Shown here one piece after another: positions 35,718-44,227 of a stretch of 64,000 nucleotides of DNA (positions are counted from its first letter, which is position 1; every line of letters begins with the position of its first letter). Under the pieces are notes generated by a model, which ran no database searches, was not told the origin of the DNA, and worked only from the letters and a program-made list of their open reading frames with translations. This stretch comes from DSSB01 sp046346845. Its GTDB lineage: Bacteria > UBA10199 > DSSB01. The translations under genes were made by a program, and so were the position numbers. Location of the stretch: assembly GCA_046346845.1 (NCBI GenBank), contig JAXMHH010000006.1:248001-312000 (forward strand). Reading direction: 5' to 3'.

Positions 35718-36566
35718 TCAACTCAAAATAGGCAAGCCGGCGGCGAGGCAGCTTAATTTTTCCTGGTAGGGATCGGGTCCATGGGGATGGCGCTTGGCAA
35801 ATCCTTTCGAGAGGATGGCCAGCTTTTTCGCCAGCTCGGCCTTGGCCAGCCGCGCTTGCTCCGGGGTCAGGCGCTCCTGCGCCAGGGTCTTCTCGATGGC
35901 GCGCACCCGGTAGCGGTCCATGCCCCAATGGGCCCGGGAGAGCTGATCGGGATGGCCGCCCCGCTTGATGGTGAGGGCTTGGGGCAGCGTCCGTATCGGG
36001 CTGCGCAGGCTGGCGCGAAGCCAAAGTTCGTAGTCCTCGCAGACCTCGAAGCTCGCATCGAAGCCCCCTAATTCCAGCAGCCATTGCCGGTCGAGCATCA
36101 CCGCCGACGGCGAGATCAGGCACAGCCGGAGGCAATCCGCAAAGATCCAACCGGAAGGCTTGGCGTGTTTCTTCATCGGGTTGACGCGCACGCCCTGGCG
36201 AATCCAAATCTCCTCCGTCTGACAAAGGCGGTATTCCGGATTCGCCTCCAGAAAGGAAACTTGTACCTCGAGCTTCTTCGGCAGCCACCGGTCGTCCGAA
36301 TCGAGAAAGGCGATGTACTTTCCCCGCGCCTCGGCCAGCCCCCGGTTGCGCGCCGCCGCCGGCCCGCGGCGATCCTGGCGCAGGACCCGCAGCTCACCTT
36401 CGGCAAAGGGCGGCAGTCCTTCGCAGGAACCGTCCTCCGAACCGTCGTCCACCACGACCACCTCGCGGGGCGGCAGGCTCTGGCCGTAAACCGATGCCAA
36501 GGCCTCGCGCAAAAGATCCCGGCGATTGTAGACGGGGAGGATGACGGTGACGTCGCAGGCGGGCAT
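35718..36566 (-). CDS. Family 2 glycosyltransferase
   Basis: A 282-residue GT-A enzyme: VTVILPVYNRRDLLREAL at the start, VVVDDGSEDGS and the metal-binding DSDDRW near 90, then an ED motif (CEDYELWLR) near 177. It transfers a sugar from a nucleotide-sugar, probably to a cell-surface glycan; donor and acceptor cannot be read. It is the last gene of the dnaB operon, 8 bases downstream of dnaB. Confidence 0.9.
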   Translation of the reverse strand: MPACDVTVILPVYNRRDLLREALASVYGQSLPPREVVVVDDGSEDGSCEGLPPFAEGELRVLRQDRRGPAAARNRGLAEARGKYIAFLDSDDRWLPKKLEVQVSFLEANPEYRLCQTEEIWIRQGVRVNPMKKHAKPSGWIFADCLRLCLISPSAVMLDRQWLLELGGFDASFEVCEDYELWLRASLRSPIRTLPQALTIKRGGHPDQLSRAHWGMDRYRVRAIEKTLAQERLTPEQARLAKAELAKKLAILSKGFAKRHPHGPDPYQEKLSCLAAGLPILS

Positions 36567-36574
36567 GGCCTTGC

Positions 36575-37972
36575 CTAGAAGGCGGGGGGCGGTCCCAGGT
36601 CCGGGACCATCTCGCCGTAGGTTTCGGCGAGCTCCTCGAAACGGGTGAATTCGTGGAAAAACTTGAGCTTGACGGTGCCGATCGGCCCGTTGCGCTGCTT
36701 GCCGATGATGATCTCGGCCACGCCCCGCTCGGGCGTGTCCTTGTTGTAGACCTCGTCGCGGTAGATGAAGGCGATCACGTCGGCGTCCTGCTCGATCGCG
36801 CCCGATTCGCGAAGGTCTGACAGCTGCGGCCGCCGGTCGGTGCGGGACTCGACGCTGCGATTCAGCTGGGAAAGGGCGATGACGGGGACGGTCAGTTCCT
36901 TGGCCAGGGCCTTCAAGGATCGGCTGATATCGCTGATCTCGCGCTCGCGGCTCTCGGTGACTTCGCTGCGCATCAGCTGCAGGTAGTCCACCACGATCAG
37001 GCCGAGCTCACGCTCCTTCTTGAGGCGCCTCGCCTTGGCCCGCATCTCGAGAACCGACAGGGCCGGCGTGTCGTCGATGTAGAGGGAGGCCTGGGAGAGA
37101 TCGCCCGCCGCCTTGATGAGCCGGGTCCAATCGGACTGCTTGAGAAAACCGCCGCGCAGCTTGGAGGAATCGACCCGCGCCTCGGAGCAGAGCATACGTT
37201 GGACCAACTGCTCCTTCGACATTTCGAGGGAGAACACCGCCACGGCCTGCTTGGTCTCGAGCGCCGCGTTGGTGGCCAGGTTCAGCGCGAAGGCAGTCTT
37301 GCCCATCGAGGGGCGGCCCGCGACGATGATGAGGTCGGAACGCTGCAGGCCCGCCGTGATCTTGTTCAGCTCTTTGTAGCCGGTAGGCACGCCGGTGACG
37401 GCGGAGCGGTTTTCGTAGAGGTGCTCGATGGTCTTGATGCTGGTCTTGACGACGTCGCGGACGTGCGAAAAGGCCTGCTGGATGCTGCGCTCGCTGATCT
37501 CGAAGATGGTCTTCTCGGCGAAGTCCATCAGCCCGCCCACGTCGCCGTCCCCCGCATAGCCCTGGGTGACGATCTCGGTGGCCGCCTGGATGAGACCCCG
37601 GGTGATGGCCTTCTCGCGGATGATCTTGGCGTAGTACACGACGCTGGCCGAGGTAGCCACCGAGGCGGCGAGCTGCGCGAGATAGGCGCTGCCCCCGCAG
37701 GCCTCCAGCTCACCCTGGCGGGTGAGCTCGTTAGATAGGGTGATGACGTCGGAAGGCTCGTTGTTCTCGAAGAGCTTGAGCGCGGCGCGGAAGATTTTTT
37801 GGTGGGCCGACCTGTAAAAATCCTCGGGGCGGATTTGGTCGGCGATTTTGTGGATGGCCTCGGGATCGATCAACAGGGCGCCGAGCAGGGAGGCCTCGGC
37901 CTCGAGGGCTTGGGGAGGAATCCTCCTCCCCTCCTCCGCGAAATCGGAAATTTTGCTGAGGCGCTCGGCCAT
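36575..37972 (-). CDS. dnaB: Replicative DNA helicase DnaB
   Basis: A 465-residue hexameric 5'-3' helicase of the replication fork. N-terminal helical domain (about 17-115) starts PPQALEAEASLLGALL; the RecA-like domain has Walker A GRPSMGKTAFALN near 217, Walker B LIVVDYLQLM and the arginine-finger region ALSQLNRSVESRTDRRPQLSDLRESGAIEQD (read in parts). Full length, no intein seen. It follows rplI as in many bacteria. Confidence 0.97.
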   Translation of the reverse strand: MAERLSKISDFAEEGRRIPPQALEAEASLLGALLIDPEAIHKIADQIRPEDFYRSAHQKIFRAALKLFENNEPSDVITLSNELTRQGELEACGGSAYLAQLAASVATSASVVYYAKIIREKAITRGLIQAATEIVTQGYAGDGDVGGLMDFAEKTIFEISERSIQQAFSHVRDVVKTSIKTIEHLYENRSAVTGVPTGYKELNKITAGLQRSDLIIVAGRPSMGKTAFALNLATNAALETKQAVAVFSLEMSKEQLVQRMLCSEARVDSSKLRGGFLKQSDWTRLIKAAGDLSQASLYIDDTPALSVLEMRAKARRLKKERELGLIVVDYLQLMRSEVTESREREISDISRSLKALAKELTVPVIALSQLNRSVESRTDRRPQLSDLRESGAIEQDADVIAFIYRDEVYNKDTPERGVAEIIIGKQRNGPIGTVKLKFFHEFTRFEELAETYGEMVPDLGPPPAF

Positions 37973-38036
37973 GGATCACCCTCGAGACGGCCAGACGAAC
38001 ACGAAAAACCGGAGGAGTCAATACGGCGCGCTGAGA

Positions 38037-38489
38037 TTATTTCTTTTCCTGCCGGATCACCCAGAGCTTGAAGGTCCCCTTCACCTCGGGATGGAGCTTC
38101 ACCGCCACATCGAAGCCGCCGATGGTCTTGATGGGCGCTTCTAATTCAATCAGGTGCTTGTCGACCTGCACCCCGCGCTCGCGGAGGGCCGCCGCGATCT
38201 CGACCTTGGTCACCGAGCCGAAGAGCCGGTCGTTGCTGCCGACGTCCCGGGCGATGGTCAGCTCGATGCCGGCCAACTTGGCGGCGACCTCGTCGGCCTT
38301 GCCGCGGTCTTTGAGGCGCTGCGCCTCGATGTGCTTCTTTTGGGCCTCCACCGCCTTGAGGTTTTTGGCGTCGGCCAAGACGGCCTTCTTCTGCGGCAGC
38401 AGGTAATTTCGCCCGTAACCGTCGCGAACCTTGACCACCTCTCCCGCCTTGCCGAGGGTCGGGATGTCTTCTCGGAGGATGACTTGCAT
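38037..38489 (-). CDS. rplI: 50S ribosomal protein L9
   Basis: A 150-residue protein with the L9 signature GYGRNYLLPQKKA near 24-36 preceded by MQVILREDIPTLGKAGEVV, a long connecting helix and a C-terminal RNA-binding domain. Binds 23S rRNA near the L1 stalk. Part of the rpsF-rpsR-DUF2232-rplI-dnaB series. Confidence 0.97.
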   Translation of the reverse strand: MQVILREDIPTLGKAGEVVKVRDGYGRNYLLPQKKAVLADAKNLKAVEAQKKHIEAQRLKDRGKADEVAAKLAGIELTIARDVGSNDRLFGSVTKVEIAAALRERGVQVDKHLIELEAPIKTIGGFDVAVKLHPEVKGTFKLWVIRQEKK

Positions 38490-38507
38490 AATGCGCTCCT
38501 TCTTTAC

Positions 38508-39563
38508 TTAGGCCAGCTTTCGGAAATTGAACCAGGAGTCAAAGAATCCGAAGGCCACCAACAAAAAACTCAAGGGTTGAAAAAACAAAATCAAAATCGA
38601 GTACAGCACCAGCCGAATCATCGGGCTCAAGCCCCAACGATTCAGGTAAAAGGCCACGATCGCCAGCCCCTGGAAGAAATATACCAGGGCGAAGACGATG
38701 AAGGCATTCATGGCGGCCAGCTTCAGCCAATCAACCTTCAGCACGTAGGTGTCGAAGATCCAGAGAAAGGCGAAGACGATCACCATCCAGACCCCGGCGA
38801 AGGGAAGCCGCCAGCCCTTCAAGGCCCCCAAGGAGGGGAACCAGGGCCTAAGCCCGCCAAACAGGCGCCGCGCCGCCACCACATTGAGCCAAGTGACGAA
38901 GAGCACCATGTTGACCACCATCGCCGGCAGCAGGCGCACGGCGTAATAGGCGATCCCCGCGGCATGCTCTTGGAGGAGCCCCCACTGGGTCTGCATCTCT
39001 TCGTTCGCCGGCTGGGTCTTGGTAATCTCGCGCAGCAACTGCTCGAAATGAGCCTCCAAGCCTTGGACGAAATCCCCCCAGTGGCCCCAGGTATAGCAGA
39101 CCGACCAGACGATGAGCCCCAGCAAGAGGAGGCCCGCGGTCTGCCCCATCAGACGCGTCATGGTATAGGGTTGGGATTCGAATTCTCCCAACAGGGCGCC
39201 CATCAAGGCAAAGAAGAGATAATAGCTGATGCCAAAGATCGCTGGATTCCAGGAAAAATCCCCGGGGCTCAAGCCCATGCCGGGAACCCAGAAAAAAAAC
39301 GTCAGGGTCCGCTCGGCGCCGAGCCGATCGACGCTCAAGGGCAGGACCCACCAGTACAAGACCGCCAATATCAGCGTGGGCGCCAAAGCCGCCCACAGCC
39401 CCTTCACCCCCCGCCCGTACTTGTAGGCGTAAAGGATGGGCAAGGGCGTCAACCACACCAAAAGACCGCTCAGGTAGATCGCTAGGGAGATCAGGCCGAG
39501 CCAAAGGATCCCCGGCAAACTCAGCGGCGCTCGCCCCTCACTCGTGAGCTCATTGGCGTCCAT
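38508..39563 (-). CDS. DUF2232 membrane protein
   Basis: A 351-residue protein with eight or nine membrane segments, including PLPILYAYKYGRGVKG near the N-terminus, as in YybS/DUF2232 proteins encoded between rpsR and rplI. Molecular function unknown. GAGG precedes the ATG. Confidence 0.85.
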   Translation of the reverse strand: MDANELTSEGRAPLSLPGILWLGLISLAIYLSGLLVWLTPLPILYAYKYGRGVKGLWAALAPTLILAVLYWWVLPLSVDRLGAERTLTFFFWVPGMGLSPGDFSWNPAIFGISYYLFFALMGALLGEFESQPYTMTRLMGQTAGLLLLGLIVWSVCYTWGHWGDFVQGLEAHFEQLLREITKTQPANEEMQTQWGLLQEHAAGIAYYAVRLLPAMVVNMVLFVTWLNVVAARRLFGGLRPWFPSLGALKGWRLPFAGVWMVIVFAFLWIFDTYVLKVDWLKLAAMNAFIVFALVYFFQGLAIVAFYLNRWGLSPMIRLVLYSILILFFQPLSFLLVAFGFFDSWFNFRKLA

Positions 39564-39575
39564 GGAGCCTCTCGG

Positions 39576-39830
39576 CTAGGCATGGGTGGCGGTGAAGGGG
39601 ATCAAGGCCAACATGCGCGCCCGTTTCACCGCCGTGGTCAAGGCGCGCTGATGCAGCGCGCAGTTGCCGGTGATGCGGCGCGGGATGATCTTGCCCCGCT
39701 CGGTGATGAACAGGCCAAGCAGCTTGGGGCTCTTGTAATCGACGGTAAATTCTTTGTCGGCGCAAAAGCGGCACACCTTGCGGCGGCTGAAGCTGCGTTT
39801 GCGGGTTTTGGGTCGTTGCGCGTAGGCCAT
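39576..39830 (-). CDS. rpsR: 30S ribosomal protein S18
   Basis: An 84-residue protein with the S18 core DYKSPKLLGLFITERGKIIPRR (read in parts) and TGNCALHQRALTTAVKRAR. It binds S6 on the 30S platform. Two CxxC-like cysteines near the start (CRFCADKEF) form the zinc-type version of S18. Spaced 15 bases from rpsF. Confidence 0.97.
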   Translation of the reverse strand: MAYAQRPKTRKRSFSRRKVCRFCADKEFTVDYKSPKLLGLFITERGKIIPRRITGNCALHQRALTTAVKRARMLALIPFTATHA

Positions 39831-39845
39831 AAATCCTCCTGGGGA

Positions 39846-40316
39846 CTATTCTTCGCCGCCTTCGTCTCCGGTTTCTTCCGCAGCGGCCTCGGGTGCCGCC
39901 TCCTGCCGCCGTCCTTCGCCGTAACGCTCGCGGGGGGGCGGCCGGTCGTACACCGGCTCTTCGTGGAAGAGCTCTTCGGGAGGCAGGGGGGCCTCGCCGG
40001 CGCGGGAAATCCGCTCGTCTTTATTCACCTTGTCTTGAACCTTCACGGTGAGGAACTTCAAAATCCGGTCGTCGTACTTCAGGATGCGCTCGATCTCGGC
40101 GACCGAGGCCCCTTGGTCGAGGTACTGCAGGTAGAGGTATTGGGCCTGGTTGAATTTCTCCACCCGGTAGGCCAGGCGGCGCTTGCCCCAATCGACGTGG
40201 TGCAACACGTGTCCCTGGGATTTCTCTATGATATCCTTGAGTTTTTCTTGAATGGTCTTGACTTGATCGCCGGGCAGGTCCGGCTTGACGACGTAAATCG
40301 TCTCGTACTCGCGCAT
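39846..40316 (-). CDS. rpsF: 30S ribosomal protein S6
   Basis: A 156-residue S6: MREYETIYVVKPDL at the start and WGKRRLAYRVEKFNQAQYLY in the RNA-contact region. The C-terminal 50 residues are an added acidic, Pro- and Glu-rich tail that ends in GDEGGEE; such acidic tails are the substrate of Glu-ligase modification in some species. Forms the S6:S18 pair with the next product. Confidence 0.96.
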   Translation of the reverse strand: MREYETIYVVKPDLPGDQVKTIQEKLKDIIEKSQGHVLHHVDWGKRRLAYRVEKFNQAQYLYLQYLDQGASVAEIERILKYDDRILKFLTVKVQDKVNKDERISRAGEAPLPPEELFHEEPVYDRPPPRERYGEGRRQEAAPEAAAEETGDEGGEE

Positions 40317-40369
40317 GGTTCCTCCTTCTGGTCTTAAGGCCCCCCGGAGGGAGCAAGCAGGATGAATCG

Positions 40370-40951
40370 TTAAATTTTCGAGGGCTTGGTATTGACCATT
40401 TGCATCATCGGGTCAAGCCCCATTTTCAGGAAAATCTTCACCGCTTCCGCGGCCTTTGGCAAGATTTCTTCGTCCAAGGCCTTCCGTTCCTCTTTGGTGA
40501 AGGCCGCCAAGACATGGTCGGCCCCGCCCCGCTGGGCGGGGGGACGCCCGATGCCGACCCGCAGCCGGCAAAACTCTTTGTGGCCCAGGGCCTCGATGAT
40601 GGAGGCCACCCCCTTTTGCCCGGCGGCACTGGCCGAGAACTGCGCCTTCAAGCGGCCGAAGGGCAGGTCCAGCTCGTCGTGGATCACCAGGAGATCCGCG
40701 CCCTCCAGCTTGAGGAATTCCATCCAGGGGCCGACGCACCGGCCGCTCAGATTCATGAAGGTCTCGGGCTTGACCAGGAGGATCTTTTGGTCTCCCTCCC
40801 GGTGCTCGGCGTAGTGCCCGTGGAATTTCTGCCGACGAAAATCGGCCCCCCACTCTTCCGCCAGGCGATCGACAATAAAAAACCCGACGTTGTGTCGGGT
40901 TTTTTCGTATTCCTTCCCAGGATTGCCGAGTCCAACGATGAGCTTGGCCAT
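40370..40951 (-). CDS. pth: Peptidyl-tRNA hydrolase
   Basis: A 193-residue enzyme that releases peptides from dropped-off peptidyl-tRNA. Key blocks: LIVGLGNPGKEYEKTRHNVG with catalytic His near 20, FMNLSG, HDELDLPFGRLK (Asp) and AGQKGVASI. The codons for TRHNVGFF form a perfect hairpin followed by a T-run, like an intrinsic terminator (40877-40905). Confidence 0.96.
   Translation of the reverse strand: MAKLIVGLGNPGKEYEKTRHNVGFFIVDRLAEEWGADFRRQKFHGHYAEHREGDQKILLVKPETFMNLSGRCVGPWMEFLKLEGADLLVIHDELDLPFGRLKAQFSASAAGQKGVASIIEALGHKEFCRLRVGIGRPPAQRGGADHVLAAFTKEERKALDEEILPKAAEAVKIFLKMGLDPMMQMVNTKPSKI
40877..40905 (-). terminator. Terminator-like hairpin inside the pth coding sequence
   Basis: AAAAAACCCGAC (40877-40888) and GTCGGGTTTTTT (40894-40905) are perfectly complementary with a 5-base loop. 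In the sense (minus) direction it is a GC stem followed by TTTTTTATT, the form of an intrinsic terminator, about codons 16-25 of pth. Confidence 0.55.
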
Positions 40952-40966
40952 GGAATATCCTGTCGA

Positions 40967-41650
40967 TTACTTCTTCTCTTCCTTCTTCGGGGCAGCGCCC
41001 TTCGCGGGGGCTGCGGCCTCGCCCTCGGCGGGCTTCTTCTCGGTGAGCACCTCGGGCTGAGTGACCTCGGTCTCGGGGGTGGTCACCACCTCTTCCACGG
41101 GGGCCACGACCGCGGCGACGGTCTCGTCGGCGCCCGGCACCAACTCGACGCCCTCCGGCAGCTTCACGTCGTGGACGTGGAGGTTGTCGCCGATATTGAG
41201 GTTGGAGACGTCCACCTCGAGGGCCCGCGGAATCGCGGTGGGCAAACAGTTGACCCTGAGGCTGCGGGTGATGTGCTCGAGGATGCCGCCCTCCTTGACG
41301 CCGGGGGCCTTGCCGACCAGCTGGATGGGCACCTCGACGGTGACCTTCTTGGTGAGGTCGATCTTCAGGAAGTCGACATGGAGGAAATGCCGATCGATGA
41401 CATGGGCCTGGTATTCCTTCACCATGACGGGGATCTGCTCCTTGCCCTCGATCTTGAGGTCGACCAGGGCGTTGGTACCCGAGCTGGAGCTCATCGCCTT
41501 CGTGAAGTCACGCAGGTTGACGGAAAGCGGGAGCGCCTCTTGACCCTGCCCGTAAAGGACGGCGGGAATGGCCCCCTGGGCTCGCAGCTGGCGGGCGACG
41601 CCCTTGCCGGTCTTGGCGCGGAGGTTGGCGGTTAATTGCAGGCGTTCCAT
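40967..41650 (-). CDS. rplY: 50S ribosomal protein L25/Ctc
   Basis: A 227-residue long-form L25 (Ctc/TL5): N-terminal 5S-rRNA-binding domain with AQGAIPAVLYGQGQEALPLS, a C-terminal beta domain, and an Ala/Lys/Glu-rich tail of about 45 residues. Follows prs by 18 bases, the usual prs-ctc-pth order. Confidence 0.95.
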   Translation of the reverse strand: MERLQLTANLRAKTGKGVARQLRAQGAIPAVLYGQGQEALPLSVNLRDFTKAMSSSSGTNALVDLKIEGKEQIPVMVKEYQAHVIDRHFLHVDFLKIDLTKKVTVEVPIQLVGKAPGVKEGGILEHITRSLRVNCLPTAIPRALEVDVSNLNIGDNLHVHDVKLPEGVELVPGADETVAAVVAPVEEVVTTPETEVTQPEVLTEKKPAEGEAAAPAKGAAPKKEEKK

Positions 41651-41668
41651 AAAGACTCCTTCATAAAG

Positions 41669-42616
41669 CTATACAAACAAAGAGGAAACCGAATCGCTAT
41701 GGGTGATGCGGCTGATCGCCTCACCAAGCAGCTTGGCCATCGACAACACCTTGATCTTGGGGTGCTTCAGGACCTCCTCGGGCTGCTGTATGGTATTCGT
41801 CACCACGAGGGCCGACAAGACCGATTTGTCGATGCGCTCCAGCGCGGCCCCCGAAAGCACGCCGTGGGTGGCGCAGGCATAGACCTTCTTGGCCCCGTTG
41901 TCGGCCAGGGCCTTGGCCGCCTGGGTCAGCGTGCCGGCCGTGTCGACCATGTCGTCGACGATGATGGCGGTCTTGCCCTCCACCTCGCCGATGACGTTCA
42001 TCACCTCACTGACATTGGGCCGAGTGCGCCGCTTGTCGATCATGGCCAGGCCCACCTCGAGGCGCTTGGCATAGGCCCGGGCGCGCTCGGCACCGCCGGC
42101 GTCCGGCGAGACGATCACGAGGTCATTCATCAAATTCTCTCTGATGTAGTCGAGCAGGATCGGCGTGGCGTAGAGGTGGTCGAAGGGGATATTGAAGAAC
42201 CCTTGGATCTGCCCGGCGTGCAGGTCGACCGAGAGGACGCGCGTCGCCCCCGCCGCCGTAAGCAGGTCAGCCACCAGCTTGGAGCTGATCGGGGTGCGGG
42301 GCTGGACCTTGCGGTCTTGGCGGGCATAGCCGTAATAGGGCATGACCGCGGTGATGCGTTCGGCCGAGGCGCGCTTCAGGGCGTCGATCATGATGAGCAG
42401 TTCCATCAGGTGCTCGTTGGCCGGCCGAGAGGTCGATTGGACGATGAACACGTCCTTGCCCCGGACGTTCTCCTCGATCTCGACCCAAACCTCGCCGTCA
42501 GAGAAGCGCTTGACCGTGGCGGCGCCGAGCGAGACCCCCAAGTAGTCGCAGATCTCCTGGCTCAGCTGCCGGTTGGCGTTTCCCGTGAAAATTTTCAGAT
42601 CCTGATGTGGTCTCAT
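41669..42616 (-). CDS. prs: Ribose-phosphate pyrophosphokinase
   Basis: A 315-residue enzyme that makes PRPP from ribose 5-phosphate and ATP. Conserved blocks: FSDGEVWVEIEENVRG, YARQDRK flexible-loop region, DLHAGQIQGFF and the PRPP loop IIVDDMVDTAGTL. The ATG at 42616 lies only 5 bases after the CCA end of tRNA-Gln, and no ribosome site fits between, so the ribosome site would be within the tRNA or the message would be nearly leaderless after tRNA processing. Confidence 0.96.
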   Translation of the reverse strand: MRPHQDLKIFTGNANRQLSQEICDYLGVSLGAATVKRFSDGEVWVEIEENVRGKDVFIVQSTSRPANEHLMELLIMIDALKRASAERITAVMPYYGYARQDRKVQPRTPISSKLVADLLTAAGATRVLSVDLHAGQIQGFFNIPFDHLYATPILLDYIRENLMNDLVIVSPDAGGAERARAYAKRLEVGLAMIDKRRTRPNVSEVMNVIGEVEGKTAIIVDDMVDTAGTLTQAAKALADNGAKKVYACATHGVLSGAALERIDKSVLSALVVTNTIQQPEEVLKHPKIKVLSMAKLLGEAISRITHSDSVSSLFV

Positions 42617-42621
42617 AAAAT

Positions 42622-42696
42622 TGGTTGGGGCGGTAGGATTCGAACCTACGAATGCCGGAATCAAAATCCGGTGACTTACCGCTTGTCTACGCCCCA
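42622..42696 (-). tRNA. tRNA-Gln (anticodon TTG), CCA encoded
   Basis: Acceptor TGGGGCG/CGCCCCA, anticodon stem CCGGA/TCCGG with loop TTTTGAT reading TTG, T-loop GGTTCGAATCC, encoded CCA. It lies between spoVG and prs, as in other deltaproteobacteria. Confidence 0.95.
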
Positions 42697-42716
42697 GTAA
42701 GAATACCTATTCCCAG

Positions 42717-42736
42717 AAAAAAAGCGCCCAGGCGCT
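42717..42736 (-). terminator. Short intrinsic terminator after spoVG
   Basis: AGCGC-CTGG-GCGCT followed by seven T on the minus strand. It stands about 20 bases before tRNA-Gln, leaving little room for a separate tRNA promoter, so it may be leaky. Confidence 0.5.
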
Positions 42737-42817
42737 AAGACAGCGACCTAATAAAGGCGCACCGAACTACACCGCAGGTCCGCGAATTGTCAATGTTTCT
42801 GGAAAGGAAAAGGACCC

Positions 42818-43174
42818 TCAGTCGTCAGGGGCCGCGTAATCCTCGGGTTTGATCTGATCCGGGGTCTTGGCCTCGATTTTGGGGCCCTCTTGCCGGCTGC
42901 CGCCTCCGGAGGGTGCCAAGGCGGCCCGTTCTTGCTCATAGGCGCCCAAAACCGCGGCCTCGATCTTGGATCGGAACTCGTTATTCAGGGGATGAGCGAT
43001 GTCTTTGAAGGTGCCGTCTTTGCGTTTTTTGGAGGGCATGGCGACGAAGAGGCCGCTATTGCCATGAATAACTTTGAGGTCGCGAACCACGAAGCAGTCG
43101 TCAAAGGTCACCGTCGCGTAGGCCTTAAGTTTTTCTTCTTCAACTGGGAAGACCCGGACTTCGGTGATTTCCAT
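42818..43174 (-). CDS. spoVG: SpoVG family RNA/DNA-binding regulator
   Basis: A 118-residue protein with the SpoVG core: MEITEVRVFPV, LKAYATVTFDDCFVVRDLKVI, GLFVAMPSKK and DIAHPLN. SpoVG proteins bind nucleic acid and act as post-transcriptional or site-specific regulators. The C-terminal 25 residues are a variable Gly/Lys/Asp tail. Located between ispE and tRNA-Gln. Confidence 0.95.
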   Translation of the reverse strand: MEITEVRVFPVEEEKLKAYATVTFDDCFVVRDLKVIHGNSGLFVAMPSKKRKDGTFKDIAHPLNNEFRSKIEAAVLGAYEQERAALAPSGGGSRQEGPKIEAKTPDQIKPEDYAAPDD

Positions 43175-43270
43175 GACGGTCTCCGCAAAGGGTTTAGGGA
43201 CTCGTCTCTAGCGTCTCACATACCATTTTAGGATTCAATGACGCGAGAGACCAGCCCCCAAGGCGGAACC

Positions 43271-44134
43271 TCAGGCGGCGTCGAGATTTTCGGCCATGAA
43301 AATCTTCCAGTCTTTTTGAGCCTTTTTTTCCATTCTTTCAAAGGCTTTGCTGAGCTTGACCTTGTCGGCAAAGATGCCAAATACGGTGGGCCCGCTGCCG
43401 GTCATTTGGCTGGCGATGGCGCCGAGCTTGAGCATTTCTTCTTTGATTTCGCCGATGACGGGGAATTCTTTGATGGTGACCTTTTCGAGGTCGTTGTGCA
43501 GGATCTTGGCGACATCCCGCTTCGTCCTGTACAAATTGGGGACCTCCGCCTGGCCGTTTTGATACTTGGCCCCTTCTAGCTGATAACGTCCGTAGACCCA
43601 ATCGGTACGCACGGGAATATTAGGATTTACCAATAAAAACAATAACTTAGGCATCGCCTTGACCTTTTTGAGCTGCTCGCCGATGCCCTCGGCCAGGGCC
43701 GGGCCCTCGAAGAGGAAAAAGGGCACATCCGCCCCCACCTTAAGGCCGATCTTCATCAGCTTTTCTTTGGTCAATTTGAGCTTCAGGAGGTGGTTGATCC
43801 CCTTGATGACGGTGGCCGCATTGCTGGAGCCGCCCCCCATCCCCGCCGCGACGGGGATCTTCTTCTTGATGTGGACCTCCACCCCGACATTGCGGCTAGA
43901 ATAGGCCAAAATCTCTTTTACGGCCTTAAAGGCGATATTGCTCTCGTCGTTGGGAACCCCCTCGTGGTCACAGGTCACCGAGATGCCCTTTTCGGTGATT
44001 TTCATGTCGATTTCGTCGGCGATGCTGACCCGTTCCATGAGGCTGCGCAGCTCGTGATACCCATCGGGACGCTTTCCGACGACTTCCAGGCGAAGATTGA
44101 CTTTTCCGGGGGAGGGAAGCGTGAGGCTTTGCAT
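43271..44134 (-). CDS. ispE: 4-diphosphocytidyl-2-C-methyl-D-erythritol kinase
   Basis: A 287-residue GHMP kinase of the MEP isoprenoid pathway. It phosphorylates CDP-ME with ATP. Motif 1 SPGKVNLRLEVVGKRPDGYH, the ATP loop PVAAGMGGGSSNAA near 95-108, and the C-terminal MTGSGPTVFGIF are intact. First gene of the long minus-strand housekeeping operon. A promoter-like TTGACA-N17-TATAAG ends 8 bases before the ATG. Confidence 0.95.
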   Translation of the reverse strand: MQSLTLPSPGKVNLRLEVVGKRPDGYHELRSLMERVSIADEIDMKITEKGISVTCDHEGVPNDESNIAFKAVKEILAYSSRNVGVEVHIKKKIPVAAGMGGGSSNAATVIKGINHLLKLKLTKEKLMKIGLKVGADVPFFLFEGPALAEGIGEQLKKVKAMPKLLFLLVNPNIPVRTDWVYGRYQLEGAKYQNGQAEVPNLYRTKRDVAKILHNDLEKVTIKEFPVIGEIKEEMLKLGAIASQMTGSGPTVFGIFADKVKLSKAFERMEKKAQKDWKIFMAENLDAA

Positions 44135-44142
44135 GGTCGGTC

Positions 44143-44171
44143 CTTATATAGAACTCAAATTATCCTGTCAA
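44143..44171 (-). promoter_or_regulatory. Sigma70-type promoter of ispE
   Basis: On the minus strand, TTGACA (44166-44171), 17-base spacer, TATAAG (44143-44148). The -10 ends 8 bases before the ispE ATG at 44134, so a transcript would begin within a few bases of the start codon. Confidence 0.5.
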
Positions 44172-44227
44172 TACGCTATTTTAGAATTGCTTTCGTAGAA
44201 AAAGCCTGATAGTCAGCGGCGCCCTTT

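Noticed and set aside
36575..37972. Intein in dnaB
   Set aside because: The helicase motifs are contiguous and length is normal.
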